Shown here: positions 57,608 through 64,000 of the stretch, in pieces
Layout: each line of letters opens with the position of its first letter
How positions within the stretch are numbered: position 1 is the stretch's first letter
IMG/VR virus record: IMGVR_UViG_3300044527_000952
Location: 29,058 to 93,057 of that record
Length of the DNA: 64,000 bases
From: a virus
Direction: 5' to 3' (one strand)
The notes under the pieces: generated by a model
What the model was told of the DNA's origin: nothing
Databases searched by the model: none
What the model saw: the letters and a program-made list of their open reading frames with translations, nothing else
Translations under genes and position numbers: made by a program

Positions 57608-57948
57608 AAATTCAGCGAATACATGAATCAAGCGATGGTCAAAAGATATATGTGTTAGGCTCGGTTACTACACTTTCATTTCGTCAATATATGGATCAAT
57701 ACTCAGATTCAACTGTATGGAGTAGAGAACATCAGGCACATCATGCTATTAAACGACTCATAAAATTGGAATACGGTGAATTATATCAATGGTTATGTAG
57801 TCAAGATTGTCAAACAACCAATTGGATTGATGATAAAATATTTTCACTACCATATCAATTCAGTGCTCAAATCGATTTATTTGATTGGGGTATAGGGTTC
57901 AGGTCAAATGATCCCAAAGAAACTTTGTTTATATTGAAGTGGCAATGA
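57604..57948 (+). CDS. LRW-family small protein, 114 aa
   Basis: ATG 57604 in the junction. The longest array member with the motif; ends SNDPKETLFILKWQ. The N-terminal ~70 residues are unique (VLGSVTTLSFRQYMDQYSD). Confidence 0.72.
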   Translation: MKIQRIHESSDGQKIYVLGSVTTLSFRQYMDQYSDSTVWSREHQAHHAIKRLIKLEYGELYQWLCSQDCQTTNWIDDKIFSLPYQFSAQIDLFDWGIGFRSNDPKETLFILKWQ

Positions 57949-58184
57949 ATTATAATAGTAAATTTGATCAATATCATATGAAAATTACTGATAATTATAT
58001 TACGGTAAATCGTAATAAACTCGATATTGTTGAAGCTATAAAGTGGGTTAAAAAGAATTGCCCACACTATATAACAAATCAATATCACGGTAATTATCAT
58101 GGCAATGATCTTATTGATTTCTTTTTTTTAGACAAGCCAAAAGCTAAAGAAGAGATGACAATGTTTATTTTAAAATGGGCATAA
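57945..58184 (+). CDS. LRW-family small protein, 79 aa
   Basis: ATGA overlap with the preceding gene. IVEAIKWVKKNCPHYITNQY then KPKAKEEMTMFILKWA. Confidence 0.72.
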   Translation: MNYNSKFDQYHMKITDNYITVNRNKLDIVEAIKWVKKNCPHYITNQYHGNYHGNDLIDFFFLDKPKAKEEMTMFILKWA

Positions 58185-58432
58185 TGATTAATTTTGATAG
58201 TCCATTTAAAAAAGAATGGGAAGAACAATTAAAATGGTTGGATGAAACTATACAAAGAAATTATACCAATGATGGTAGACCATTCAATAAAAGTACAGTG
58301 GCTCAATTTTTAGAATGGCGCAGTATGGATAAAGAAACATGGAAGTTTAGAATACAAGGATTGCCTCCTACACTTATAGTTACTTTTAAAGACCCTGAAC
58401 ATGAATTCTTATATAATTTAAGATGGAGATAA
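58184..58432 (+). CDS. LRW-family small protein, 82 aa
   Basis: ATG 58184 in TAATG. Ends FKDPEHEFLYNLRWR; no WF pair. TGG-AGA gives GGAG for the next start. Confidence 0.7.
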   Translation: MINFDSPFKKEWEEQLKWLDETIQRNYTNDGRPFNKSTVAQFLEWRSMDKETWKFRIQGLPPTLIVTFKDPEHEFLYNLRWR

Positions 58433-58433
58433 A

Positions 58434-58655
58434 TTGGCTATTGATGTAATCATTGAAGGAAAAGAGTTATCACAATATATGGACATTGTGCGTGAACTAC
58501 GTGCCTCAGGATTAAATCAAGGAGAACATTTTGATTTTAAATACATTCCATCAGTATATGATTACGAAAAATATAGAATTACTCCAAAAAAAGTTATCTT
58601 TACATTTTATGATGAACAATACTCTACATTATTTCGTTTAAAATATGAATCCTAA
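58434..58655 (+). CDS. LRW-family small protein, 73 aa (TTG start)
   Basis: TTG 58434, 5 nt after GGAG. Ends FYDEQYSTLFRLKYES, a drifted form of the terminal motif. Confidence 0.6.
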   Translation: MAIDVIIEGKELSQYMDIVRELRASGLNQGEHFDFKYIPSVYDYEKYRITPKKVIFTFYDEQYSTLFRLKYES

Positions 58656-58830
58656 ATATCCGTATATTGCATCTATTTGTCCTCCTGATGGTGGTAAACG
58701 TGGTTGGTATGATGTAATATCGTGGTGCCATGAAAAGATAGGTGCCACACATTCTCAATATGTAGGTGAAGGTGTTTTTGCATTTGAAAATGAAAGTGAT
58801 TATATGATGTTTTTGTTGAGGTGGTCATGA
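58645..58830 (+). CDS. LRW-family small protein, 61 aa
   Basis: Starts out of frame in the previous C-terminus. YDVISWCHEKIGATHSQYVG then FENESDYMMFLLRWS: a compact, typical member. Confidence 0.78.
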   Translation: MNPKYPYIASICPPDGGKRGWYDVISWCHEKIGATHSQYVGEGVFAFENESDYMMFLLRWS

Positions 58831-59090
58831 ATATATATCAAGGTGTTACATTTAATAAAAAAATTGACGAAGCACTAGAACGTGCGGGTGGTAGGTTATT
58901 TCTAGCAAATTTAGATCGCCCTGCGTTAGAACAATTTGTACGTGAAATATTATTAGATGTTACAGAAGAAATTATTGATTGGAAAAATGCAAAAGATGAA
59001 AGTATGAATGATCTTTATTGGGATGGTTATGAACAAGGTATGGTAGATGCGCTTGTTGCTGTAAGATTATGGGGGCAAGACGTAGATTGA
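58827..59090 (+). CDS. hypothetical protein, 87 aa, without the LRW motif
   Basis: ATG 58827 in an exact junction, so it uses the array's coupling signal but lacks the family C-terminus (ends VRLWGQDVD). Helical; contains LYWDGYEQGMVDALVAVRLW. Confidence 0.65.
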   Translation: MNIYQGVTFNKKIDEALERAGGRLFLANLDRPALEQFVREILLDVTEEIIDWKNAKDESMNDLYWDGYEQGMVDALVAVRLWGQDVD

Positions 59091-59326
59091 ATACTAAGGA
59101 ATGTCAATGTTTTGAATGTCTCAAACCAAATTTTATCAAGTTTGTCAGTACCTTTATCGTATGTGACACATGTGGTAACAAACGTTGCCCACACGCTACT
59201 GATCATAGATTAGGATGCACCAACCGCAATGACCCAGGACAACTTGGCAGCAGATACGGTGTCTACCCACACCCATCTATAGAGTTATTAGATTTTTTGG
59301 ATGCTGCCAATGAAGATAAAGAATAA
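59087..59326 (+). CDS. zinc-ribbon small phage protein, 79 aa
   Basis: TTG 59087 overlapping the preceding stop is preferred; an ATG at 59069 is possible. CQCFECLK near residue 6, CDTCGNKRCPHATDHRLGC then GQLGSRYG: a Cys/His pattern I recall from phage small proteins. Interrupts the LRW array. Confidence 0.65.
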   Translation: MNTKECQCFECLKPNFIKFVSTFIVCDTCGNKRCPHATDHRLGCTNRNDPGQLGSRYGVYPHPSIELLDFLDAANEDKE

Positions 59327-59543
59327 TCATTTGCCACGTAATGGACAATATGAAATATTTACTACTCAAGGACGCACTTATTGTTTTGATGATCCATCGT
59401 TAGAAGTCATGCAAGCACCTAATGAAATGTTTGAATGGTTAAGAAATATGCCAAGAGAACTATGTAGACCACTAGATCATACTAATGTTGCATTTTATCT
59501 AACTCCTGAAATGTATACCTTGTGGAAAATTACTTGGTTATGA
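59310..59543 (+). CDS. LRW-like small protein, 77 aa
   Basis: ATG 59310 overlaps the zinc-ribbon gene. MFEWLRNMPRELCRPLDHTN then YLTPEMYTLWKITWL: similar layout, with T-W-L instead of R-W-S. Confidence 0.62.
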   Translation: MKIKNNHLPRNGQYEIFTTQGRTYCFDDPSLEVMQAPNEMFEWLRNMPRELCRPLDHTNVAFYLTPEMYTLWKITWL

Positions 59544-59547
59544 TATA

Positions 59548-59757
59548 ATGATGAGAAGACTTAAAAAAGAAATTTGGCCTTATAAAATTACAGTGAATTA
59601 TCCTGCTGATTCTCAAATTATTGATATTGAATTATGGTTAATTGAAAAGTTTGGTGAAAGAAGAAATAAGTGGAATGTAGTTTATGGTTTTTATAAGTCT
59701 GATTTTTACTTTAAAGAAGAATCTATGCTAACATTTTTTGCAATGCGATGGAACTAA
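59548..59757 (+). CDS. LRW-family small protein, 69 aa
   Basis: IIDIELWLIEKFGERRNKWN near residue 24 and end FKEESMLTFFAMRWN. CGATGG in its end supplies the start of the relic at 59748. Confidence 0.72.
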   Translation: MMRRLKKEIWPYKITVNYPADSQIIDIELWLIEKFGERRNKWNVVYGFYKSDFYFKEESMLTFFAMRWN

Positions 59758-59795
59758 CATATAGTCAAATAGTATCTTATTTGAGGTGGTCATGA
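59748..59795 (+). pseudogene. 15-codon LRW relic (internal deletion)
   Basis: ATG 59748 to TGA 59795 encodes MELTYSQIVSYLRWS. The first 11 residues match the start of the 56308 protein (MELTYHKIVSY) and the last 4 are the family end, so 70-odd codons between them are missing. Start and stop use the normal overlaps with both neighbours, so it may still be translated and keeps the coupling signal intact. Confidence 0.75.
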
Positions 59796-60049
59796 AATAT
59801 ATACAGGATTCTGACCTGTGGTATACACTACAGGTATATTTTAAAAATAATATCATGCCCAACTTGGTGAATGATGATAAAGTTTGGGCACATGAATTTA
59901 GACGATGGCTTAAAGAACAAGGTGCTGAAATTGAGCATTTAATGAACCAACGATTAGTGCGTAATAGTTTAGGTATAGCACCCCACTATGATAAATTGGT
60001 CTTTGAGGATGAACAAAGGTTAGCTTGGTTTGTGTTGAGGTGGTCATAA
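59792..60049 (+). CDS. LRW-family small protein, 85 aa (paralogue of 57347)
   Basis: ATG 59792 in the junction of the relic. DDKVWAHEFRRWLKEQGAEI, NQRLVRNSLGIAPHYDKLVF and the end EQRLAWFVLRWS. The next junction is mutated (TGAGGTGGTCATAA), breaking coupling. Confidence 0.8.
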   Translation: MKYIQDSDLWYTLQVYFKNNIMPNLVNDDKVWAHEFRRWLKEQGAEIEHLMNQRLVRNSLGIAPHYDKLVFEDEQRLAWFVLRWS

Positions 60050-60095
60050 AATTAAAAAATTAATTAAAATTAACGGTAAACACTATAATGACTAC

Positions 60096-60422
60096 ATGCC
60101 ATGTGGCTTAAACATTATAGAAAAACTTTGGTGGTGGTTGGTTCCAGGTGTTCTTGTCAAAGTAAAATGGCCCAAGGGTATGATCACAGTAGATCATAAT
60201 GACCCACGTTGGTTTGATTGTGGTGGTGCAGTATGGGTAACCTACGAAAGCACTGATCCTAATGATCATTATCGCCCATGGATGGAAGCAAATATTGGTA
60301 AACAAAAGTGGGATTGGGATTGGGGATTTGTAGGCAATGATGTTTCAGATAACTGTTTAACCATTAAAGTTAGACAAAATAAGGCAGAGTATGCTACAAT
60401 GATGATTATGATGTGGGGATAG
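60096..60422 (+). CDS. LRW-like protein, 108 aa
   Basis: Begins 46 nt after the broken junction, so it is a new translational start without a visible Shine-Dalgarno. Trp-rich (KLWWWLVPGVLVKVKWPKGM, then KQKWDWDWGF) and ends NKAEYATMMIMMWG, a drifted family end. Confidence 0.62.
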   Translation: MPCGLNIIEKLWWWLVPGVLVKVKWPKGMITVDHNDPRWFDCGGAVWVTYESTDPNDHYRPWMEANIGKQKWDWDWGFVGNDVSDNCLTIKVRQNKAEYATMMIMMWG

Positions 60423-60423
60423 T

Positions 60424-60798
60424 ATGCGAATAAAACCTTTTCAATCACGATATGCAGTAACTTGGGATGAATATCCTACAGGTATTTCCAACCCTAATGG
60501 TAAAGTGAAGATGGTAAATTGGTGTATCAAAAACTTAAAATTAGATTATATTACTTTGGGGTTTTACGCATATGACCCAAATGGGTTTTACGAACATAAT
60601 CCACCAAATGCTGTAAATTCTTGGATGTTAATTAATTTATCAAATGATATTTTGATAACAACAGAAGACGATGTTCATTTAAAATTATTAGACCATGGAT
60701 CACTAAAAGCAATTATACTTGATGATTACAGCAAAGCATGCGAATTAGCAGACTATGTTGATCAAATTCATACATTTAATATAATTAAAAGATACTGA
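60424..60798 (+). CDS. hypothetical protein, 124 aa, possible LRW relative
   Basis: VKMVNWCIKNLKLDYITLGF near residue 27 resembles the family helix, but the C-terminus (VDQIHTFNIIKRY) does not carry the motif. Confidence 0.58.
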   Translation: MRIKPFQSRYAVTWDEYPTGISNPNGKVKMVNWCIKNLKLDYITLGFYAYDPNGFYEHNPPNAVNSWMLINLSNDILITTEDDVHLKLLDHGSLKAIILDDYSKACELADYVDQIHTFNIIKRY

Positions 60799-60799
60799 C

Positions 60800-60991
60800 A
60801 TGAGAACCGCACTTTTTCAGCGTGAATTCACCGTAAAGGAGGTAGGTCCTATTAGTGATTTTTTAAAACAATGTAGGAAAATGATGGGACAACCTTCACC
60901 TCAAACATGGGTGTTTCATGGAAATTATCATAAAATTGTTTTATATATTTATGACGATAAGTATGCCACATGGTTTAGTTTAAGGTATTGA
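60800..60991 (+). CDS. LRW-family small protein, 63 aa
   Basis: ISDFLKQCRKMMGQPSPQTW then YDDKYATWFSLRY; the last Trp-Ser are lost (stop after Tyr). Last clear member. Confidence 0.68.
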   Translation: MRTALFQREFTVKEVGPISDFLKQCRKMMGQPSPQTWVFHGNYHKIVLYIYDDKYATWFSLRY

Positions 60992-60992
60992 T

Positions 60993-61271
60993 ATGGAAAC
61001 TATAATTTTTAAGCGTGAAAGTGATAAGTTTGATGATATTATTAAAGATACTAATATCAAACCATTTTTGCTTACTGTCTTAACATGGAAAGAACATTGT
61101 TTTATTCAACTTAAACCTTTAAAAGGCGTTGAAAAAATTATTAGTTATATTGGTTTAAAGTATGGTGATAGTGTATTAAAGCAACCATTGACTAAGGATT
61201 ACACACCGATAGATGGAGTGGATTACCGTTCGGGGGTTCCTGAACATCTAAAAGGCCAACGGCGAAGGTAG
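60993..61271 (+). CDS. hypothetical protein, 92 aa, end of array
   Basis: IIFKRESDKFDDIIKDTNIK; the C-terminus turns basic (EHLKGQRRR) and lacks the family motif. Possibly a decayed or unrelated last gene. Confidence 0.5.
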   Translation: METIIFKRESDKFDDIIKDTNIKPFLLTVLTWKEHCFIQLKPLKGVEKIISYIGLKYGDSVLKQPLTKDYTPIDGVDYRSGVPEHLKGQRRR

Positions 61272-61360
61272 GACCGTACCAAGTCATTAAAAGACAAAAT
61301 ATAGAATAATCTATATAAATGTTAGCAATATCATCAATAGTTTTATGCATTAATTATTTA

Positions 61361-61368
61361 TATAAATA
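61361..61368 (+). promoter_or_regulatory. late promoter TATAAATA (perfect)
   Basis: TATAAATA 24 nt before the oxygenase ATG, within the 121-nt AT-rich gap (61272-61392) that separates the array from the next genes. Nothing else was seen in that gap. Confidence 0.6.
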
Positions 61369-61392
61369 AAAAATACTTTAAATTGACATTTT

Positions 61393-61932
61393 ATGAAAAA
61401 CTTTTACGCATATGTTAAAAACTTATTTACTGCAGATCAATGTCAAGAAATAGTTGAAATATATGAAAATAATAAAGAACATACTACTATAGATGCTCCT
61501 GCTCATTGGAAAAATTGTTCAACTATTATTTTACCTGATGAGTTATTAGGTGTGTATTCCAATATCATTAAGTATAATGTAACATCAATAAATCAAGATT
61601 TTTTTGGCTTTGACTTATTTCAACATCAATTTCTTGTTTATCATTTAAATACGTATACAGGAAACCAAAACTACAATCTTCATGTTGATGCTATGGCAGG
61701 ATCACCTAAAGATATGAAATTGACCGCTATTGTTAATTTATCATGTGAACCATATATAGGTGGTGAGTTTACATTTCCTCCGTTTGGTGAAGAAGGTAAT
61801 ATACCTGAATTCGACAGTCAGGTAGGATGTATGTTAGTATTCCCATCTTTTTTTGCGCATAAAGTAAATAATGTAACACAAGGTACTAGGCGTACACTTG
61901 TTACATGGTTTGAAGGACCAAATTGGAAATAA
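61393..61932 (+). CDS. 2OG-Fe(II) oxygenase, prolyl-hydroxylase-like
   Basis: 179 aa. Metal ligands HxD in NLHVDAM near residue 96 and the distal His in SFFAHKVNNV near residue 155, with the 2OG-binding Arg in GTRRTLVTWFEGP near residue 164. Phage enzymes of this type are thought to hydroxylate proteins or modify bases; the substrate cannot be read. Confidence 0.87.
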   Translation: MKNFYAYVKNLFTADQCQEIVEIYENNKEHTTIDAPAHWKNCSTIILPDELLGVYSNIIKYNVTSINQDFFGFDLFQHQFLVYHLNTYTGNQNYNLHVDAMAGSPKDMKLTAIVNLSCEPYIGGEFTFPPFGEEGNIPEFDSQVGCMLVFPSFFAHKVNNVTQGTRRTLVTWFEGPNWK

Positions 61933-61949
61933 TTTTTAAAGGAGAAAAT

Positions 61950-62636
61950 ATGTTTTCACAATCAATTACATACCCAACAGCTAGTGAAATTAATTCAGCA
62001 ATGGCAGGTGTGTATAAAAATATGTCACTTGCTGTATTAGTTAGTATGCTTGTTTCATATTATGTAGGTACTACCCCTGCATTGCTTCAGTTCTTTTTTA
62101 CAGGTTTTGTCAAGTGGATTGTTATTTTTGCACCATTAGTCGCAGTGTTTGCTGTGACCTATGGATTATCACAAGTACAATCTAAAGAAGTTGCACTATT
62201 GATGCTACTAGGTTTTGCTGCACTAATGGGTTTAAGTTTTGCTACAATCTTTGCAGTATACCAAATGGGTAGTATCTTTACTGCATTTATGGGTGCAGCA
62301 GTTTTATTTGGAACGATGAGTTTTTATGGTTACTTTACTAAAAAGAATCTTGATAGTATTGGTAAGTTTCTGTTTGTTGGGCTTATTGCTATTGTTATCG
62401 CCTCTATTATTAATATCTTTATTGGTAGCAGTGTTGCTGCTATGGTTATTAGTGCACTTGCTATTATTATTTTTCTTGGTTTAACTGCGTATGACACACA
62501 GAAAATTCGTGAAATGATTATGGAAGAAGGTGCAACTGCTAGAGTAGAATCATTAGGTGCGTTAACACTTTACCTTGATTTTATCAATATTTTCTTGAAC
62601 TTATTACAGTTGTTTGGTTTGAAGAAAGACGATTAA
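61950..62636 (+). CDS. Bax inhibitor-1 / YccA-YbhL family membrane protein
   Basis: ATG 61950 after AAAGGAG. 228 aa, seven hydrophobic segments (for example YGLSQVQSKEVALLMLLGF, then VAAMVISALAIIIFLGLTAY) and the family C-terminal signature SLGALTLYLDFINIFLNLLQ. In bacteria these proteins touch FtsH and act as calcium-leak channels. In a phage it could protect the membrane or modulate FtsH (inference). Confidence 0.9.
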   Translation: MFSQSITYPTASEINSAMAGVYKNMSLAVLVSMLVSYYVGTTPALLQFFFTGFVKWIVIFAPLVAVFAVTYGLSQVQSKEVALLMLLGFAALMGLSFATIFAVYQMGSIFTAFMGAAVLFGTMSFYGYFTKKNLDSIGKFLFVGLIAIVIASIINIFIGSSVAAMVISALAIIIFLGLTAYDTQKIREMIMEEGATARVESLGALTLYLDFINIFLNLLQLFGLKKDD

Positions 62637-63261
62637 CAAAGTCTAATAGCAGCATATGGTGCCTACCATGGTGCCAATGCTGCTTTATATATTTGTACTT
62701 ATTGTACCAAAACTTCTCACTTTCAGGGTGGCACCCAATAATACCTATGTTGTTTTGTATAATTGCCATAGGATCATTATTAGAATATCGTGCGATTACT
62801 TTAAACTTACGTTCATTACCAATCAATGAACACCCATCATAAAAAAACATTTCTTCTTCATCATGTAACCATTGTACATTAGCAACTGTGGCATATGATC
62901 GTTTAATATCAGTATCAGGTCGCTTAATATATTGCACAGCCTCTACACTTTTAAGTATGTTAAAGTAATAATGTGATGCCCAATATGCACCCATACAAAT
63001 ACCCAAGTAGTAACCACCATTGGTTACAAAGTTTTGTATGGATTGTATAGTTTCTTGTGAGAAGAATTTGTAGAATTTGTCGCTGCTACCAATGCCGCCT
63101 GGGAAAGCTAGGATATCAGCTTTAGATAATACTTTGTTTATATTGTCTTGTTCAGACCAAATAGTTATTTTGTAGGATTGCTGCAAGGCATTGATCATAC
63201 CATTGCAGCACCATATTGAGCATTCAGGATCGTGTTGAAATAATGCTATACGTTTTTTCAC
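62584..63261 (-). CDS. class I glutamine-amidotransferase-like protein
   Basis: GTG start at 63261. 225 aa. PGGIGSSDKFY near residue 54, nucleophile elbow GICMGAYWA with Cys89, and His-x-Glu in GCHPESEKFW near residue 177: an intact Cys-His-Glu triad. It resembles the biotin-protein-ligase N-terminal (BPL_N) amidotransferase-like domain. Its 3' end overlaps that of the Bax-inhibitor gene by 53 nt on the other strand. Confidence 0.78.
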   Translation of the reverse strand: MKKRIALFQHDPECSIWCCNGMINALQQSYKITIWSEQDNINKVLSKADILAFPGGIGSSDKFYKFFSQETIQSIQNFVTNGGYYLGICMGAYWASHYYFNILKSVEAVQYIKRPDTDIKRSYATVANVQWLHDEEEMFFYDGCSLIGNERKFKVIARYSNNDPMAIIQNNIGIIGCHPESEKFWYNKYKYIKQHWHHGRHHMLLLDFVNRLSSNQTTVISSRKY

Positions 63262-63446
63262 ATTGGATCAGCATCAGGAAAGTCATGACTTGAACCTGCT
63301 GATTGAACGTGCATATCAACAAAATCGTATTGTGAAAGTGTATAAATTAGGCTTTTAACAGTTTCAAGTGTTTCAAGTTGGTCTATTGATTCACTGTTTA
63401 ATTCAACCTTAATGTCTAAACCATTGATTGTCATTTCTAATTTCAT
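63258..63446 (-). CDS. hypothetical protein, 62 aa
   Basis: AAGGA precedes the ATG on the minus strand. Acidic, beta/alpha pattern; overlaps the amidotransferase gene by 4 nt. Not recognised. Confidence 0.6.
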   Translation of the reverse strand: MKLEMTINGLDIKVELNSESIDQLETLETVKSLIYTLSQYDFVDMHVQSAGSSHDFPDADPM

Positions 63447-63473
63447 GGTAAAATCCTTATAATATTCTAATAT

Positions 63474-63689
63474 TTATTCTAATTTACCACCACAGTGTGG
63501 GCATTTTTTAGTGTCTTTAATATGTTCTTGTAAAACTTTTTCCCATTCTTTTATTTCACGTATAATACCTTTTAATGTTCTACGACAACGTATAGGTTTA
63601 TCTTTTTCTAATTCACCCTTTAAACGTTTACGCAACATGTGAACTCTCTGTTCAAAAACCCCTAAAAATCCACCTGTTGCGTCACCCAT
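63474..63689 (-). CDS. small zinc-knuckle protein, 71 aa
   Basis: Basic helices (VHMLRKRLKGELEKDK) and a terminal CPHCGGKLE Cys pair. AGGAGA precedes the ATG on the minus strand. Next to the pstS fragment. Confidence 0.65.
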   Translation of the reverse strand: MGDATGGFLGVFEQRVHMLRKRLKGELEKDKPIRCRRTLKGIIREIKEWEKVLQEHIKDTKKCPHCGGKLE

Positions 63690-63697
63690 TATTTCTC

Positions 63698-64000
63698 CTA
63701 GTTTTTAATTTGACTCCATACTTTTGTACGTATGTCGTTTTGTAGTTTATCAGGTAAATGTACATAATCAAGTTCTTCACTTAGTTTCTTACCATTCTTA
63801 AATGACCAATCAAAAAATTTAATCACTTCTTGACTTGCTTTTTTGTCAGCAGGGTCTTTGTACATGATAATAAAGCTTGCTGTAGTGACAGGCCAAGTAT
63901 CCTTGCCACCCTGATTTACAATGCTTAGTCCCATACCTTGTACACTAAACCAATCTGCACCCGCTGCTGCAGCAGCAAATGTGGTATCATCAGGGTCAAC
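63698..64000 (-). CDS. pstS: phosphate-binding protein PstS, 3' part (runs off the window)
   Basis: The frame is open to the right edge; about 100 C-terminal residues are visible. GADWFSVQGMGLSIVNQG, then DTWPVTTASFIIMYKDP and VIKFFDWSFKNGKKLSEEL correspond to the C-terminal lobe of bacterial PstS. Phage pstS is known from cyanophages, where it raises phosphate uptake of the infected cell. Signal peptide and N-lobe lie outside the window. Confidence 0.85.
   Translation of the reverse strand, partial: VDPDDTTFAAAAAGADWFSVQGMGLSIVNQGGKDTWPVTTASFIIMYKDPADKKASQEVIKFFDWSFKNGKKLSEELDYVHLPDKLQNDIRTKVWSQIKN

Larger units (their letters stand above)
54086..60991 (+). repeat. tandem array of about 24 LRW-family small-protein genes
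   Basis: Head-to-tail, same-strand genes of about 50-115 codons. The shared C-terminal domain has consensus D-I-x-x-W-C/L-x(4)-x-G, a Trp-containing strand, then F-x-x-E-x-D-A-x-W-F-x-L-R-W-S at the end; the N-terminal halves vary. Adjacent genes overlap by 1-10 nt. The junction TGAGGTGGTCATGA is exact at 55838, 56101, 56558, 57594, 58817 and 59782, with variants at 56991, 57185, 57335 and 60036. Genes without the motif interrupt at 54763, 54881, 58827, 59087 and 60424. Confidence 0.85.

Noticed and set aside
54086-60991. The small-gene array as a CRISPR, diversity-generating retroelement target or tandem satellite
   Set aside because: No regular repeat-spacer periodicity, no reverse transcriptase or template repeat was seen; the units are complete overlapping ORFs of different lengths.
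61190-61280. Possible tRNA-like stretch at the end of the array (GTTCGGGGGTTC)
   Set aside because: The stretch looked like a T-arm, but no matching acceptor, D-arm and anticodon stem could be assembled by eye.

Overview
The window is a densely packed, AT-rich piece of a large T4-like (tailed, myovirus-type) bacteriophage genome. Evidence for this: a gp17-type terminase large subunit (12118-13689), a gp32-type ssDNA-binding protein (18212-19195), a UvsX recombinase (19491-20555) followed by a probable UvsY mediator, an ATP-dependent DNA ligase, ThyX, dCMP deaminase, and TATAAATA-type late promoters in front of structural genes. The host is most likely a Burkholderiales betaproteobacterium. 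A full-length Bug/TctC solute-binding protein (a family greatly expanded in that order), a BPSL0761-type small protein and IscU/ClpX/ClpP/ClpS of proteobacterial type all point that way. This host call is an inference.

Layout. 1-6.8 kb: VWA protein, ThyX, sugar epimerase plus DegT aminotransferase, candidate spanin pair and lipoproteins. 6.8-7.7 kb: two minus-strand genes, one with an ASCH-like domain. 7.9-18.1 kb: late/structural block (metallopeptidase, tail-fibre-like protein, terminase, and two large multidomain proteins carrying methyltransferase and ligase/nucleotidylyltransferase signatures). 18.2-21.3 kb: recombination block. 21.3-29.2 kb: many small phage proteins, each often behind its own strong sigma70-like promoter. 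29.2-34 kb: DNA ligase, acidic zinc-ribbon protein, Bug protein plus nitroreductase. 34.8-38.3 kb: membrane and secreted proteins. 38.3-47 kb: a host-takeover block with ClpX, ribosomal protein bS21, IscU, GMP reductase, Hsp20, ClpS, a dead metallophosphoesterase, SprT-like peptidase, ClpP and an ABC-ATPase/GNAT fusion. 47-54 kb: small genes, metallophosphoesterase, dCMP deaminase. 54.1-61.3 kb: the strangest part, a head-to-tail array of about 24 divergent paralogues. 61.4-64 kb: 2OG-Fe(II) oxygenase, Bax-inhibitor-1 protein, glutamine-amidotransferase-like protein and the 3' part of a phage PstS.

The main candidate for an undescribed system is the 54-61 kb array. Its small proteins (about 50-115 aa) have variable N-termini and a shared C-terminal domain ending in a W/F-F-x-L-R/K-W-S signature. 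The DNA encoding L-R-W-S (TGAGGTGGTCATGA and variants) is at once the C-terminal codons, a Shine-Dalgarno sequence (GAGG or GGAG), the stop codon and the next start codon. Each gene therefore carries the translation-coupling signal for the next one inside its most conserved protein motif. A 15-codon relic (59748-59795) joins one member's N-terminus directly to the LRWS end. More distant members lie at 3102-3395, 47979-48761 and 48925-49134.

Two promoter classes can be read directly. Sixteen TTGACA-like/17 bp/TATACT-like sites on the plus strand drive small or early-type genes, many with a shared ATCCTAAT inside the spacer and TATAGTSA near the start site. TATAAATA-like late promoters are often placed exactly 4-5 nt before the ATG, implying leaderless late mRNAs. 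No tRNA, CRISPR array, insertion sequence or rRNA was recognised. No gene-free stretch exceeds 300 bases.
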